Of a DNA stretch of 64,000 bases, positions 8,602 to 17,926 are shown in pieces. The translations under genes were made by a program, and so were the position numbers. The notes beneath the pieces were generated by a model. The model did no database searches and had not been told where the DNA came from. It saw only the letters and a list, made by a program, of their open reading frames with translations. Position 1 is the stretch's first letter, and every line of letters begins with the position of its first letter. Where the stretch lies: the NCBI RefSeq assembly GCF_006517815.1, contig NZ_CP041198.1:2728001-2792000 (forward strand), written 5' to 3'. This DNA comes from Pseudarthrobacter sp. NIBRBAC000502770 (GTDB taxonomy: Bacteria > Actinomycetota > Actinomycetes > Actinomycetales > Micrococcaceae).

Positions 8602-9555
8602 ATGCAGACTCCCCGTACCCTCCTGGGCACCTCCAAGCTGACCGCCGCCACTATGATCGCCATCAGCGCCCTGGCCCTCTCAGCATGCACCAACGCCTCG
8701 GAAACGGGTCCCTCCAGCGCGGCCACCTCCTCGGGCAGCGCCAGCGCCAGCTTTGATCCCGCCACCGTCAAGAAGGACGACGCCCTGGCCGCCATGGTCC
8801 CGGACGCCATCAAGTCCAAGGGCACCATCACGGTTGGCTCCGACACCAGCTACGCCCCGGCCGAATTCCTCGGTTCGGACGGCCAGACACCTGTCGGCTA
8901 CGACGTGGACATCGCCAAGGCCATCGGCGCCACCCTCGGCCTCAAGGTCCAGGTCCAGACCGCGGAGTTCACCGGCATCCTTCCGGCCCTCGGCCCCAAG
9001 TACGATCTGGGCATCTCATCGTTCACCATCACCCCGGAGCGCCTGGGCGCAGTGAACATGGTCAGCTACTTCAACGCAGGGACCGCCTGGGCCGTGAAGA
9101 AGGGCAACCCCAGCAAGTTCTCCCTGGACGATGTGTGCGGCAAGTCCATCGGCGTGCAGACCGGCACCGTCCAGGAGGACCCGGACCTCTCCGACCGCAA
9201 CAAGAAATGCGTTGCTGACGGCAAGAAGCCCATTGACATCGTCACCCTGAAGAACCAGACCGATGTCACCACCCGCCTGGTGAACGGCAGCATCGATGCC
9301 ATGGCTGCGGACTCCCCCATCATCGGCTACGCGCTGACCCAGACCAACGGCCAGCTGGAGAAGCTGGGCGACGTCTACGATTCCGCTCCGCAGGGCATCG
9401 CCGTGGCCAAGGCCGATACCGCCTGGGCAGAGGTCATCCAGAAGACCGTCACCAAGCTGATGCAGGACGGCTCCTACAAGAAGATCCTGGACGGCTGGGG
9501 CAACTCCGAAGGTGCGATCACCAAGTCCGAGGTCAACCCGGCGGTTAAGTCTTGA
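8602..9555 (+). CDS. Amino-acid ABC transporter substrate-binding lipoprotein
   Basis: 317 aa. Signal sequence with lipobox LSAC (Cys29) followed by a Ser/Ala linker, then a family-3 solute-binding protein: GTITVGSDTSYAPAEF, VGYDVDIAKAIGATLG, then DLGISSFTITPERL and a VQTGTVQEDPDL-like second lobe. It should capture a polar amino acid or derivative outside the cell and pass it to the two following gene products. The substrate cannot be read from the sequence. A possible -10 TATAAG lies at 8555-8560. First gene of a three-gene operon with 4-nt overlaps. Confidence 0.85.
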   Translation: MQTPRTLLGTSKLTAATMIAISALALSACTNASETGPSSAATSSGSASASFDPATVKKDDALAAMVPDAIKSKGTITVGSDTSYAPAEFLGSDGQTPVGYDVDIAKAIGATLGLKVQVQTAEFTGILPALGPKYDLGISSFTITPERLGAVNMVSYFNAGTAWAVKKGNPSKFSLDDVCGKSIGVQTGTVQEDPDLSDRNKKCVADGKKPIDIVTLKNQTDVTTRLVNGSIDAMAADSPIIGYALTQTNGQLEKLGDVYDSAPQGIAVAKADTAWAEVIQKTVTKLMQDGSYKKILDGWGNSEGAITKSEVNPAVKS

Positions 9556-10550
9556 GTTTTCGCGTTACCGACGACAAGTCAGGTGTGCACATGGACGGCC
9601 AGCATAAGGACGACGCACCGGTACTGAACAAAGCGGTGCCGGTGCGGCACCCGGGCCGCTGGATCAGCGCTTTCATCATCCTGGCGCTGGTCGTTCTGTT
9701 CCTGCAGAGCCTGTTTACCAACCCCAACTTCCGCTGGGATGTGGTGGGCACCTACATCCTGGACGTCAAGGTGGTCCAGGGCGTGGGCTGGACGCTTCTG
9801 CTGACGGTCACTTCCATGGTCCTAGCCATCGTCCTGGCCATCCTGCTGGCGTTCATGCGCCAGTCCGACAATCCTGTATTCCGCTGGTCCAGCTGGGTGT
9901 GGGTGTGGTTCTTCCGTGGAACACCCGTATACACCCAGCTGGTGCTGTGGGGCCTGATTTCGGTTCTGTACCCCAAGATCAGCGCGGGCGTGCCATTCGG
10001 ACCCGAGCTCTTCAGCCTGGACACCGCGGCAGTCATCAACGCCACCGTGGCAGCCATCCTGGGCCTTGGCCTGAACGAATCGGCCTACCTCGCGGAAATC
10101 TTCCGCGCCGGCCTGAAGTCCGTTGACCGCGGGCAAATGGAGGCGGCCGAGGCATTGGGCATGGGCAAGACAAAGATCATGTGGCGGATCATCCTGCCGC
10201 AGGCCATGCGCGTCATTGTTCCGCCCACGGGCAACGAAACCATCGGCATGCTGAAGACCACCTCGCTGGTCCTGGCCGTGCCGTTCACCCTGGACCTCAC
10301 CTTCGCCACCAACGCCCTGGCCAACCGGACCTACCTTCCGGTTCCGTTGCTGATCGTGGCCGCCATTTGGTACCTGGTGATCACCAGCATCCTGATGGTG
10401 GGCCAGCACTACATTGAGGCGTACTACGGCAAGGGCGTCGACAATCTCGCGCCGGCGGGCAAGCCGGTGGCCAAGTCGGCCCGCGTGGCCCTGAGCCAGG
10501 ACGGCGGACGGTCGATGGAAACGGACTTCCCCGAGGAGAGTGCACGATGA
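9552..10550 (+). CDS. Amino-acid ABC transporter permease
   Basis: 332 aa with a hydrophilic N-terminal extension and the HisM/GlnP-type permease domain; the EAA loop reads [27 protein letters not shown] (written here in two parts: [12 protein letters not shown] and [10 protein letters not shown], about residues 196-222). About five membrane helices. It forms the channel for the preceding binding protein. The longest frame starts with TTG at 9552, overlapping the previous stop (TTGA); ATG 9591 with AGGTG 5 nt upstream is an equally good start, which would remove 13 residues. Confidence 0.85.
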   Translation: MSFRVTDDKSGVHMDGQHKDDAPVLNKAVPVRHPGRWISAFIILALVVLFLQSLFTNPNFRWDVVGTYILDVKVVQGVGWTLLLTVTSMVLAIVLAILLAFMRQSDNPVFRWSSWVWVWFFRGTPVYTQLVLWGLISVLYPKISAGVPFGPELFSLDTAAVINATVAAILGLGLNESAYLAEIFRAGLKSVDRGQMEAAEALGMGKTKIMWRIILPQAMRVIVPPTGNETIGMLKTTSLVLAVPFTLDLTFATNALANRTYLPVPLLIVAAIWYLVITSILMVGQHYIEAYYGKGVDNLAPAGKPVAKSARVALSQDGGRSMETDFPEESAR

Positions 10551-11323
10551 CCGTCACAGCAGAGAAGCCGCTGGTCAAGATCGAGGGCCTCCACAAGTAC
10601 TACGGGCACCACCATGTCCTTCGGGGCATCGACATGACCGTCAACCAGGGCGAAGTATCGGTGGTGATCGGGCCCTCGGGCTCCGGCAAGTCCACCATGC
10701 TGCGCTGCGTGAACCTCCTTGAGAGCATCAGCGCCGGGCGGATTTCCGTAGGTGGCCAGCTGATTGGCTACCGTGAGGTCAACGGCAAGCTCCACGACCT
10801 CAAGACCAAGGAAATCGCCGCCCAGCGCCGCGAAATCGGCATGGTGTTCCAACGGTTCAACCTGTTCCCGCACAAGACCGCGCTGCAGAACGTCATGGAA
10901 GCGCCGGTGCATGTCAAGGGCCAGTCCAAGGCTGCCGCCCAGAAGCGTGCGCTTGAGCTGCTGGACCGGGTGGGGCTGGCGGACCGCTCAGGCCACTACC
11001 CGTCGCAGCTCTCGGGCGGCCAGCAGCAGCGCGTTGCCATCGCCCGGGCCCTGGCCATGGACCCGGAACTCATGTTGTTCGACGAGCCCACCTCGGCGCT
11101 GGACCCGGAGCTGGTGGGCGATGTCCTGAACGTGATGAAGGACCTGGCCAAGTCCGGCATGACCATGATCGTGGTGACCCACGAGATCGGCTTCGCCCGC
11201 GAGGTGGGCGACACGCTGACCTTCATGGACGGCGGTGTGGTGGTGGAATCGGGCGATCCCCGCGAGATCATCGCCAACCCGCAGCACGCGCGCACCAAGG
11301 AGTTCCTGGGCCGCGTGCTATGA
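10547..11323 (+). CDS. Amino-acid ABC transporter ATP-binding protein (GlnQ family)
   Basis: 258 aa. Walker [10 protein letters not shown] (about 43-51), Q-loop in [11 protein letters not shown], signature [12 protein letters not shown], Walker [14 protein letters not shown] and switch His in VVTHEIGFA. These are the polar amino-acid transporter (PAAT) subgroup features. It overlaps the permease stop by 4 nt (ATGA). A strong hairpin terminator follows 24 nt after the stop. Confidence 0.9.
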   Translation: MTVTAEKPLVKIEGLHKYYGHHHVLRGIDMTVNQGEVSVVIGPSGSGKSTMLRCVNLLESISAGRISVGGQLIGYREVNGKLHDLKTKEIAAQRREIGMVFQRFNLFPHKTALQNVMEAPVHVKGQSKAAAQKRALELLDRVGLADRSGHYPSQLSGGQQQRVAIARALAMDPELMLFDEPTSALDPELVGDVLNVMKDLAKSGMTMIVVTHEIGFAREVGDTLTFMDGGVVVESGDPREIIANPQHARTKEFLGRVL

Positions 11324-11347
11324 CCCCGTTCCACACTTCCGACGCGC

Positions 11348-11391
11348 AAATGCCCTGTCGCTACCGGTATTCCGGCAGCGGCAGGGCATTT
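11348..11391. terminator. Long hairpin terminator after the amino-acid ABC operon
   Basis: A 20-bp stem (11348-11367 with 11372-11391, 18 of 20 paired, outermost ten perfect: AAATGCCCTG and CAGGGCATTT) closed by the tetraloop TATT. It serves both the ABC operon and menD, which converges from the right. Confidence 0.85.
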
Positions 11392-11422
11392 CCGTGCCAC
11401 AGCGGATTGTGCGCGTCGAAAG

Positions 11423-13186
11423 CTACTGCCCCGCCAGCACAGCCTCAACGGCGGCGGAGACTGCTTCCTTGATCCGGGCGTGGAGCTCCCGCAGCGCCCG
11501 GCGGTCCGTGCGGACCTCCACGATGCTGCGCCCTTGCACTGGCCGGTCCAGCGCCTCGGCGAGTCCCGCCGTCGTACTCACCAGGGAATGCCCGACGCCG
11601 TACGCTGCGGCGAGTGCCGCGATGTCCACGGAGTGCGGGGTGCCGAAGAGGCGCTCTACGGCGTCTCCATAGCGGCCGGCCTCCTCCACGCCCCCGTGCT
11701 CGAGCAGGCTGAAGATGGCGCCGCCGGAATCGTTCAGGACCACGATCCGCAGGTCCGGCTGTTCTTCACCGGCGCCGAGGAGGAGCCCGCCCACGTCGTG
11801 CAGGAAGGTCACGTCGCCCAGCAGGACGGTGGTCTGCTGCCGTCCGCCGAGGGCGATGCCGGTGGCGGTGGAAATGGTGCCGTCGATGCCTGCTAGGCCC
11901 CGGTTGGCGTACACGGTGGCGGCCGGATCCGCGCCGGGAAGTCCGGCGAGGTCAACGTCGCGGATGCCGTTGGAGGAACCGAACAGCAGCTGGCCGCGTG
12001 AGTGTTTCCAGACCAGCGCGGCCACGGACGGCCCGGTAGCGGCGGCCTCCGCGGACAGCACCCGGTCCAGCGCGTGCTGCGCGGCCGATCCAGCCAGGAG
12101 CCACGTGTCCAGCCAATCGGAGGCACCTCGGCCGGCGAACCCGGCGAGGTCAGCGAGGTTCTCCAGTGGGAGCTCGGTGCGCCGTCCCGGCTCGTACCAG
12201 GCCACCGGGACGGGCTGGTACAGGGCGGATTCGACGTCGGCACTGGCCAGCAGCGCCGCCACGGGACGGGACAGCGTGGGCCGGCCGAACAGCACCACGC
12301 GCTCGATAGGCTGCGCGGAACCGGCCCGGAAATGTTCCAGCAGCAGCCGGTACGGGCCTACGGCGTTGGGACCGAAGCGGGAGTTTGAGGAGGGCTCGGC
12401 GAGCAGCGGCAGGTTGTGGGCACGGGCGAATGCTTCGGCAACCGGACCGGCGTCGTGCCCTGCGAGCACCACCGTTCGCCGCTCCGGCAGGGTGTCCGGG
12501 GCCGGCGGCAGGTTCATGACCAGCGGCTCGGATCCTACCCGGTAGCGCTGCCGCTCAACGGCCCCGGGGAGCCCCTCGTCCGGGGCGGGAACCAGCGGGT
12601 CGCGGAACGCGAGGTTGAGCTGGACCGGGCCCGGCGGAAAGTCCGGGAATGCGCCGGTTGCCGCTGAGAGTCCGGTCTGGATGGCCCGCTTGGGGTTGCT
12701 GCCGGCCGGAACGTCGGCGGCGAACCGGACGTGCTCGCCAAAGAGGTCCGGCTGCACGGTGGTCTGGTTGGCTCCGGTTCCGCGGAGCTCATCCGGCCGG
12801 TCTGCCGACAGGACAATCAGCGGGACGGCGGCGTGGTTGGCTTCCATCACGGCGGGCATCAGGTTTCCGACGGCGGTCCCGGACGTGGTGAGGACGGCCG
12901 CGGGTGAGCCGCTGGACAGGGCCAGGCCAAGTGCGGTGAAGCCTGCCGAGCGCTCATCGATCCGGACCAGCAGGTCCACCCGGCCCGCGGCAGAGGCTTC
13001 GGCGAGGGCGTATGCCATGGGGGCCGACCGCGAACCCGGCGATACCACCACGTGCCGCACACCGCCGTCGAGCAGGACGTCGACGGCGATCCTCGCCGCA
13101 GCGAGCGCGCTTAGCTCAGCGTCGGGGGCGTCAGGGCTGCCCAGCCCAGGGGTGTCCGGGGCTGGTTCGTTCAACGAAGTCACCAA
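11423..13186 (-). CDS. menD: SEPHCHC synthase (MenD)
   Basis: 587 aa ThDP enzyme. Conserved N-terminal motifs are SPGSRSAPMAYAL (about 48-60), RIDERSAGFTALGLAL, TTSGTAVGNLMPAVMEA and LSADRPDELRG; the C-terminal ThDP part carries GLAGIDGTISTATGIAL and LLGDVTFLHDVGGLLL. It condenses isochorismate with 2-oxoglutarate in menaquinone synthesis. The frame opens with TTG at 13186; GTG at 13183 is as likely. It is separated from menF by the amino-acid transporter. The phased repeat array begins 19 nt upstream of the start, so it overlaps the expected promoter. Confidence 0.9.
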   Translation of the reverse strand: MVTSLNEPAPDTPGLGSPDAPDAELSALAAARIAVDVLLDGGVRHVVVSPGSRSAPMAYALAEASAAGRVDLLVRIDERSAGFTALGLALSSGSPAAVLTTSGTAVGNLMPAVMEANHAAVPLIVLSADRPDELRGTGANQTTVQPDLFGEHVRFAADVPAGSNPKRAIQTGLSAATGAFPDFPPGPVQLNLAFRDPLVPAPDEGLPGAVERQRYRVGSEPLVMNLPPAPDTLPERRTVVLAGHDAGPVAEAFARAHNLPLLAEPSSNSRFGPNAVGPYRLLLEHFRAGSAQPIERVVLFGRPTLSRPVAALLASADVESALYQPVPVAWYEPGRRTELPLENLADLAGFAGRGASDWLDTWLLAGSAAQHALDRVLSAEAAATGPSVAALVWKHSRGQLLFGSSNGIRDVDLAGLPGADPAATVYANRGLAGIDGTISTATGIALGGRQQTTVLLGDVTFLHDVGGLLLGAGEEQPDLRIVVLNDSGGAIFSLLEHGGVEEAGRYGDAVERLFGTPHSVDIAALAAAYGVGHSLVSTTAGLAEALDRPVQGRSIVEVRTDRRALRELHARIKEAVSAAVEAVLAGQ

Positions 13187-13204
13187 ACCAGTCTGCCACC
13201 CTCC

Positions 13205-13380
13205 AACGCCCCATCACCTCCTGCCCCAATCCCCCACACGCCCCATCACCTCCTGCCCCAATCCACCACACGCCCCATCACCTCCTGCCTTCATAGGCCC
13301 GAAAGGTGATGGGGCGTTCCCAAAAAGGGGCGGGAGGTGATGGGGCGTTGCCGAAAAGGGGGCTAAAGGTGATGGGGCGT
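13205..13380. repeat. Phased mirror-image repeat array, copy 1 (3 + 3 units)
   Basis: Three forward units of core ACGCCCCATCACCT at 13206-13219, 13238-13251 and 13270-13283 (exactly 32 bp apart, each followed by CCTGCC) are followed by three inverted units AGGTGATGGGGCGT at 13304-13317, 13335-13348 and 13367-13380 (31 and 32 bp apart). The arms are symmetric about 13293, so unit 3 pairs with inverted 1, unit 2 with 2, unit 1 with 3, giving a long interrupted hairpin with a 20-nt loop. It lies between divergent menD and LacI genes. A second copy is at 19449-19560. Confidence 0.9.
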
Positions 13381-13395
13381 CGGGAGCGAGCGGAA

Positions 13396-13411
13396 GCTCA
13401 CACGAGTTAGG
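13396..13411. promoter_or_regulatory. LacI-family operator at its own gene
   Basis: GCTCACACGAGTTAGG matches 13 of 16 positions of the perfect palindrome CCTAACACGTGTTAGG found at the transporter promoter (19357-19372). It sits 45 nt before the LacI start and next to a possible -10 TAAACT (13412-13417), which suggests autoregulation. Confidence 0.55.
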
Positions 13412-13455
13412 TAAACTGCACCCAAGCAACAGACCCCAGCACCCGAAGGACGCCA

Positions 13456-14544
13456 ATGAAGCGCAAGGCCACCGCCCTCGACGTCGCCAAGCTGGCAGGC
13501 GTTTCGCGCAGTGCCGTGTCGCTGGTGCTGAACGGCCGCGGCGACGGAAACGTGGCGCTCGAAAGCCAGCAGCGGATCCGGGAGGCAGCAGCGGCGCTCA
13601 ACTACTCCCCCAACAAAATCGCCCTGAGCCTGCGCAACCAGCAGTCGCGCATCATCGGAATCGTGTCCGACCAGGTGGTCACCAGCCCGTTCGACGGCAA
13701 CATCATTGCCGGCGCGGATGCGGTGGCCCGGGAACATGGCTTCGTGACGGTGGTCATGGATACCGAACTGGACGAGTCCCGCGATGAGAGCGCCGTGGAA
13801 ACCCTGCTGGACCGCCAGGTGGACGGCCTCATGTACGTGACTGTGGGCCTGCGGCCGCTGCACGTGCCCGCAAACATGGCACGTGTCCCGTCGATCCTTG
13901 CCAACTGCTTCGATGACCGGCCGGAGGCAGGGCTTCCGGCCGTGATTCCTGACGAAGTGCGCGGCGGACGGGAAGCCGCGGAGCACGTAATGTCCTTGGG
14001 CCACCGGGACATTGCGTTCCTCGCCGGAGATTCCCTGACCCCCGCGGCGCCCCGCCGGATCGAGGGTTTCCGCGACGCCTTCAGGGGCGCGGGGATGCCT
14101 GTCACCCAGGACCGCGTCATCCAGGTGGGCTGGGACATCGACGCCGGCTTCCATGGCGCCATGAAGCTCCTCGAAGGGGTGGAACCGGCCGCCCGGCCCA
14201 CCGCCATCCTGTGCGCCAACGACCGCCTGGCCATCGGAGTGGTGCTGGCCTGCTACCGCCTGGGCCTGAGCGTCCCGCAGGACGTGTCCGTGATGGGATA
14301 CGACGACGAATTCCGCATCGCCAAGGCCATGGTTCCGGCGCTGAGCACCATGGCCCTGCCGCTCCGGGAAATGGGGGCGGCAGCCATGGCGTCGCTGCTC
14401 GCCGAGGTGGGGTCGGCGCCCGAAGGAACGTCCGACGACGGCGGCCCGGCTGCGGCGGCCGTCTCCGGCGCCGCGCGGGAGACGTTGGTCCCTTGCCGGC
14501 TGGTGGTCAGGGAGTCCACCGGCCCGGTCCCGGCCGGACGCTGA
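13456..14544 (+). CDS. LacI-family transcriptional regulator of the fructoside cassette
   Basis: 362 aa. The N-terminal helix-turn-helix and hinge are typical (ATALDVAKLAGVSRSAVSLV at residues 5-24, then NYSPNKIALSLRNQ), followed by a periplasmic-binding-like sensor domain ending in SVMGYDDEFRIAKAMVPALS and a short acidic Ala/Gly tail. AAGGA lies 5 nt before the ATG. It is convergent with the GH32 gene and 45 nt from its own candidate operator. The inducer is probably sucrose or a fructo-oligosaccharide, inferred from GH32, not seen in the protein. Confidence 0.85.
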   Translation: MKRKATALDVAKLAGVSRSAVSLVLNGRGDGNVALESQQRIREAAAALNYSPNKIALSLRNQQSRIIGIVSDQVVTSPFDGNIIAGADAVAREHGFVTVVMDTELDESRDESAVETLLDRQVDGLMYVTVGLRPLHVPANMARVPSILANCFDDRPEAGLPAVIPDEVRGGREAAEHVMSLGHRDIAFLAGDSLTPAAPRRIEGFRDAFRGAGMPVTQDRVIQVGWDIDAGFHGAMKLLEGVEPAARPTAILCANDRLAIGVVLACYRLGLSVPQDVSVMGYDDEFRIAKAMVPALSTMALPLREMGAAAMASLLAEVGSAPEGTSDDGGPAAAAVSGAARETLVPCRLVVRESTGPVPAGR

Positions 14545-14586
14545 CCGCGCCGCCGGCCGGGACCCACCGGACGGGTTCGGAGCGGG

Positions 14587-15981
14587 CTACGCGGGCCTGG
14601 CCAGGCTCCACACGTCCGCAGTTGCCCCAGCGGGAAGGCTCAGTTGCCACTCCTCCCCCGCTGCCGGGTAGGCACGCAGTGTGGTTGCCACCGAGCCTGT
14701 ACGGTACACCTCCACCAGGGAGGCGTCCACGAACACCCGCAGTTCCTCCCCTGCGTCGACGCTGCCGCTGAAGACCACCTGCCGGCTTCCGTTCCCCACC
14801 AGGAGCAGTTCCACCAGGCCCTTTGCGCCTGCCCTCACCACAGCCTCGGCGAAGGCTGGCAACGACACCGTCCCGGATGTCCGGCCGGTGCGCAGCTCTC
14901 CGCGGTAGGCATCCACTTCCGGGGCGGGGCTGACCGCAAGGGAACCGTCCACTATCGAAAGCTCGCGCGGGAAGGTCAGGACCCCCGCCCACCCGGCGGC
15001 GTCGATCTCTTCCTGGCTGCGGCCGCGGCGCCCGTCCCGACCCGGACCTTCGTTGGCCCAGCCCCACAACAGGGCCCGGTTCTCCAGCGACACCACTTGC
15101 GGGGCGTAGAAGTCGCGGCCCAGGTCGGACTTTCCGCCGGTCCGCGGCGTGAACGCGGGCAGCCCTGTGGCAGGGTCTTCGGACAGCGATCCGATCAGGT
15201 GGCCCACCCCGTTGGCGTGTTCGTGGGAGTCGCCGGCGAGCCAGAGCGAGAACATCATTAGCCAGGTGCCCCCGCCAGGGGCGCCGGTGTCGGGCACCTG
15301 CACCAGCTGCGGGCATTCCCAGATCTCCGCCGGGGTGAATGTGCCGGCCACCGGGTTCTCGGAGGTCAGCCAGATGCCCTGGTACTTCCAGTCGGACAAA
15401 GCATCCACGGTATAGAGCAGCAGCGCGGCGTGCCCGTTGGCCAGTCCGGCGCCCTGCATCGCGTAGCGCCTGCCGTTGAAGCGGAAAATGAAGGGGTCCC
15501 GTACCGCGATGACCAGTCCGTCGGCTGGCATGGTTGCCGCAACGTGGCCTGCCTGCTCCCAGCTGACAAGGTCCTCCGAGCCGCGGGCGATGACCACCTG
15601 GGAGTGGCCCCCGTCGCTGCGGACGCCGGAGTACGCAGCGGTGGGAACACCGTCGTCGTCCGTCACCACCCCTGTCCAGCAGCCGTACTCGTCCGGACCG
15701 CCGTCCTGCGGGCGGAGCGCCACCGGGTGCTCCTCCCAGCGGACCAGGTCCGCCGAGCTCACGTGTCCCCAGGCGATCCTGTGGTGCCGGGCCGAGTCCG
15801 GGTTGTACTGGAAGAACACGTGGTACCGGCCGTTGATGAAGCTGATGCCATTGGGATCGTTGATCCAGCCCTGCGCGGGGCGCGGGTGGAAGCGGGGGAA
15901 AGCGGGATCGGGGTGGGCGGCGGCTACGTCGTCGAAGGTGACGGTGCAGGGGTGGACGGCAGCGAGGTCCGGGGAGGTCAT
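14587..15981 (-). CDS. GH32 beta-fructosidase (sucrose/fructan hydrolase), cytoplasmic
   Basis: 464 aa. Family 32 signatures: GWINDPNG (nucleophile Asp42), HVFFQYNP, the RDP triad in IAVRDPFIF (about 158) and ECP with the acid/base Glu in EIWECPQLV (about 218), followed by a beta-sandwich with the inhibitor-type DASLVEVY strand. There is no signal peptide, so it should act on imported sugar. It is the last gene of the operon after the ABC importer (33-nt gap), with AAAGG 8 nt before the ATG. Substrate among sucrose, inulo- or levan-oligosaccharides is not decidable here. Confidence 0.88.
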   Translation of the reverse strand: MTSPDLAAVHPCTVTFDDVAAAHPDPAFPRFHPRPAQGWINDPNGISFINGRYHVFFQYNPDSARHHRIAWGHVSSADLVRWEEHPVALRPQDGGPDEYGCWTGVVTDDDGVPTAAYSGVRSDGGHSQVVIARGSEDLVSWEQAGHVAATMPADGLVIAVRDPFIFRFNGRRYAMQGAGLANGHAALLLYTVDALSDWKYQGIWLTSENPVAGTFTPAEIWECPQLVQVPDTGAPGGGTWLMMFSLWLAGDSHEHANGVGHLIGSLSEDPATGLPAFTPRTGGKSDLGRDFYAPQVVSLENRALLWGWANEGPGRDGRRGRSQEEIDAAGWAGVLTFPRELSIVDGSLAVSPAPEVDAYRGELRTGRTSGTVSLPAFAEAVVRAGAKGLVELLLVGNGSRQVVFSGSVDAGEELRVFVDASLVEVYRTGSVATTLRAYPAAGEEWQLSLPAGATADVWSLARPA

Positions 15982-16013
15982 GGAACGGCCTTTCGGGCTT
16001 GAGGGAGGGAGGT

Positions 16014-16916
16014 TTACTTGCCGGTTCCGGCCGTGAGGCCGTCCTGCAGGGCGCGTTGGCCGAAGATAAAGACCACCAGCGCGGGAATCATGGACAGGAC
16101 CACGCCTGCCAGGACCACCGAGATGCTTCCGGTGCCCAGGTTGCCCTGCAGTGAGACCAGGCCCAGCGGAAGGGTGAAGTTCTGTTCGGAAATGGTGAGG
16201 ATCAGCGGGCGGAAGAACTCATTCCAGTGGAAGTTGAATGCCAGGATTCCCACGATCGCCATGCCGGGCATCGCAAGCGGCGCGTACACGGAACGGAATG
16301 TCCGCCACGGGCTGGCGCCGTCGATCGAGGCGGCTTCGGCTAGTTCGGCCGGCAGCCCCATGAAGTACTGGCGCATCAGGAACGTGCCGAACGCCGTCGG
16401 GATGGCCGGCAGGATCAGAGCGAGCAGGGTATCGGACAGGCCCATGCCGCGGATCAGCATGAAGACGGGGACGATCGTCACCTGTACGGGCACCATCATT
16501 GTGGCCAGCACGATCGAGAACAGCGCCCCGCGTCCGCGGAATTTCAGGTGCGCGAACGCGTAGCCGGCCAAGGCGGCGGAGACCATCTGGCCTACCGCGA
16601 TCACGCCGGTGACCAGGGCGCTGTTGAGGACCAGCAGGAAAATATTCAGCTGCTTGAACACTTCCCCGTAGGAGGTGAAATCCGGGTTCCAGGGTATGAA
16701 CGACGGCGGCAGCTTGAAGGATTCCGACGGCGACCGCAGCGACGTGGTCAGGGTCCAGAGCACCGGACCGAGCGTCAGCGCGGCGGCGAGCAGCAGCAGG
16801 AGGATCCGGGCGGCGAAGCTCCAATTGAACTTCTTCCGGTTGGGCGTGGTGACGGGGAGGCCTTCGGAGAGCCGGGGGGAATGTCCGGCCAGGCCGTGGT
16901 CAGTTGTGGTTGTCAT
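16014..16916 (-). CDS. Carbohydrate ABC permease (MalG type)
   Basis: 300 aa from ATG 16916. Six membrane helices after a hydrophilic N terminus; the EAA loop reads LAEAASIDGASPWRTFRSVY-like around residue 195. It pairs with the preceding MalF-type permease. A further ATG at 16928 lies inside the previous gene; 16916 is preferred because GTGAGG is 6 nt upstream and the gap to the previous stop is then 8 nt. Confidence 0.88.
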   Translation of the reverse strand: MTTTTDHGLAGHSPRLSEGLPVTTPNRKKFNWSFAARILLLLLAAALTLGPVLWTLTTSLRSPSESFKLPPSFIPWNPDFTSYGEVFKQLNIFLLVLNSALVTGVIAVGQMVSAALAGYAFAHLKFRGRGALFSIVLATMMVPVQVTIVPVFMLIRGMGLSDTLLALILPAIPTAFGTFLMRQYFMGLPAELAEAASIDGASPWRTFRSVYAPLAMPGMAIVGILAFNFHWNEFFRPLILTISEQNFTLPLGLVSLQGNLGTGSISVVLAGVVLSMIPALVVFIFGQRALQDGLTAGTGK

Positions 16917-16924
16917 GGCTGGCC

Positions 16925-17926
16925 TCACTGGTAGAAGACGAATCGTTTGCTGAGCCGGAATTGCGCGGCCGTGATGGCCATGATGATCAGCGTGAGCAGC
17001 ACGCCGATGGCGGACGCCTGGCCGAATTCGAGCCTCTGGAAGGCTGATTCGAAAATCACCATGACGGCGGTGCGGGTGGAGTCACCGGGGCCGCCTCGGG
17101 TCAGGACGTAGGGCTGGTCGAAGACCTGCAGGGCGCTGATGATGGCCATGACCGACGCGACCAGGGTGGTGGGGCTCAGCAGCGGCAGCGTCACGTGGAG
17201 GTGCTTGCGCCAGCCGGTGGCGCCGTCAATCGCGGCTGCCTCGTATGTCTCGACAGGAATGGAGGCCAGTCCGCCGATGAACAGGAGGAAGCTGAAGCCG
17301 AAGTTCTGCCAGACGTACACCAGGATCACGACGGCGGCCGATCCGCCGGGGGTGGTCAGCCAGGGCACGGCGGGGATGCCCACCAGGGACAGGAACCAGT
17401 TGACCACGCCGAACTGTTCGTTGAAGAGGTACCGCATGAAGATGGACACCGAGGCGGCGGACAGGATCAGCGGAAAGAAGAACGCGGACCGGAAGAACAC
17501 CCGCAGCCATGCCGGCATCTTCTCCTGCACCATGACCGCCAGTGCCAGGGCGAGTCCCAGCTGGAGTGCCACGGCCACCACCACGAACACGATGGTATTC
17601 AGGAAGGAAACCCGCACGGTGGGGTCCTGGACCACTTCCGAGAAGTTGTCGAAGCCCACGAAGGTTGGTGCCGAAATGATGTCCCAGCGGAAGAAGGCCA
17701 GGACAACCGAGGCCACGATGGGGATCAAAGTGAAGAGGCCCATGCCCAGGATGGTGGGTGCCAGGAAGATCCAGGCCAGCCAGCGCTGGTTGTGCCTGGC
17801 TGCGCTGCGGCCGCCGGTGGTGCTGCCACCGCCGGTGCCGCTGGTGCCGGACGTGCGGGCCGTCGTCGTACTTGCCCGGCCGGCCGCCCGCTTGGGCCGT
17901 TCCCGGGGCGGGGTGGTGGTGCTCAT
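16925..17926 (-). CDS. Carbohydrate ABC permease (MalF type)
   Basis: 333 aa. A low-complexity Thr/Gly/Ser-rich N-terminal tail (about 45 residues) is followed by six membrane helices and the EAA loop ETYEAAAIDGATGWRKHLHV (about residues 235-254). The start overlaps the stop of the binding-protein gene (ATGA). It forms the import channel with the next gene. No ATPase is encoded in the cassette. Confidence 0.88.
   Translation of the reverse strand: MSTTTPPRERPKRAAGRASTTTARTSGTSGTGGGSTTGGRSAARHNQRWLAWIFLAPTILGMGLFTLIPIVASVVLAFFRWDIISAPTFVGFDNFSEVVQDPTVRVSFLNTIVFVVVAVALQLGLALALAVMVQEKMPAWLRVFFRSAFFFPLILSAASVSIFMRYLFNEQFGVVNWFLSLVGIPAVPWLTTPGGSAAVVILVYVWQNFGFSFLLFIGGLASIPVETYEAAAIDGATGWRKHLHVTLPLLSPTTLVASVMAIISALQVFDQPYVLTRGGPGDSTRTAVMVIFESAFQRLEFGQASAIGVLLTLIIMAITAAQFRLSKRFVFYQ

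Noticed and set aside
13205..13380. CRISPR array
   Set aside because: The 32-bp step mimics a repeat-spacer unit, but there are no variable spacers, half of the units are inverted and no cas genes are present.
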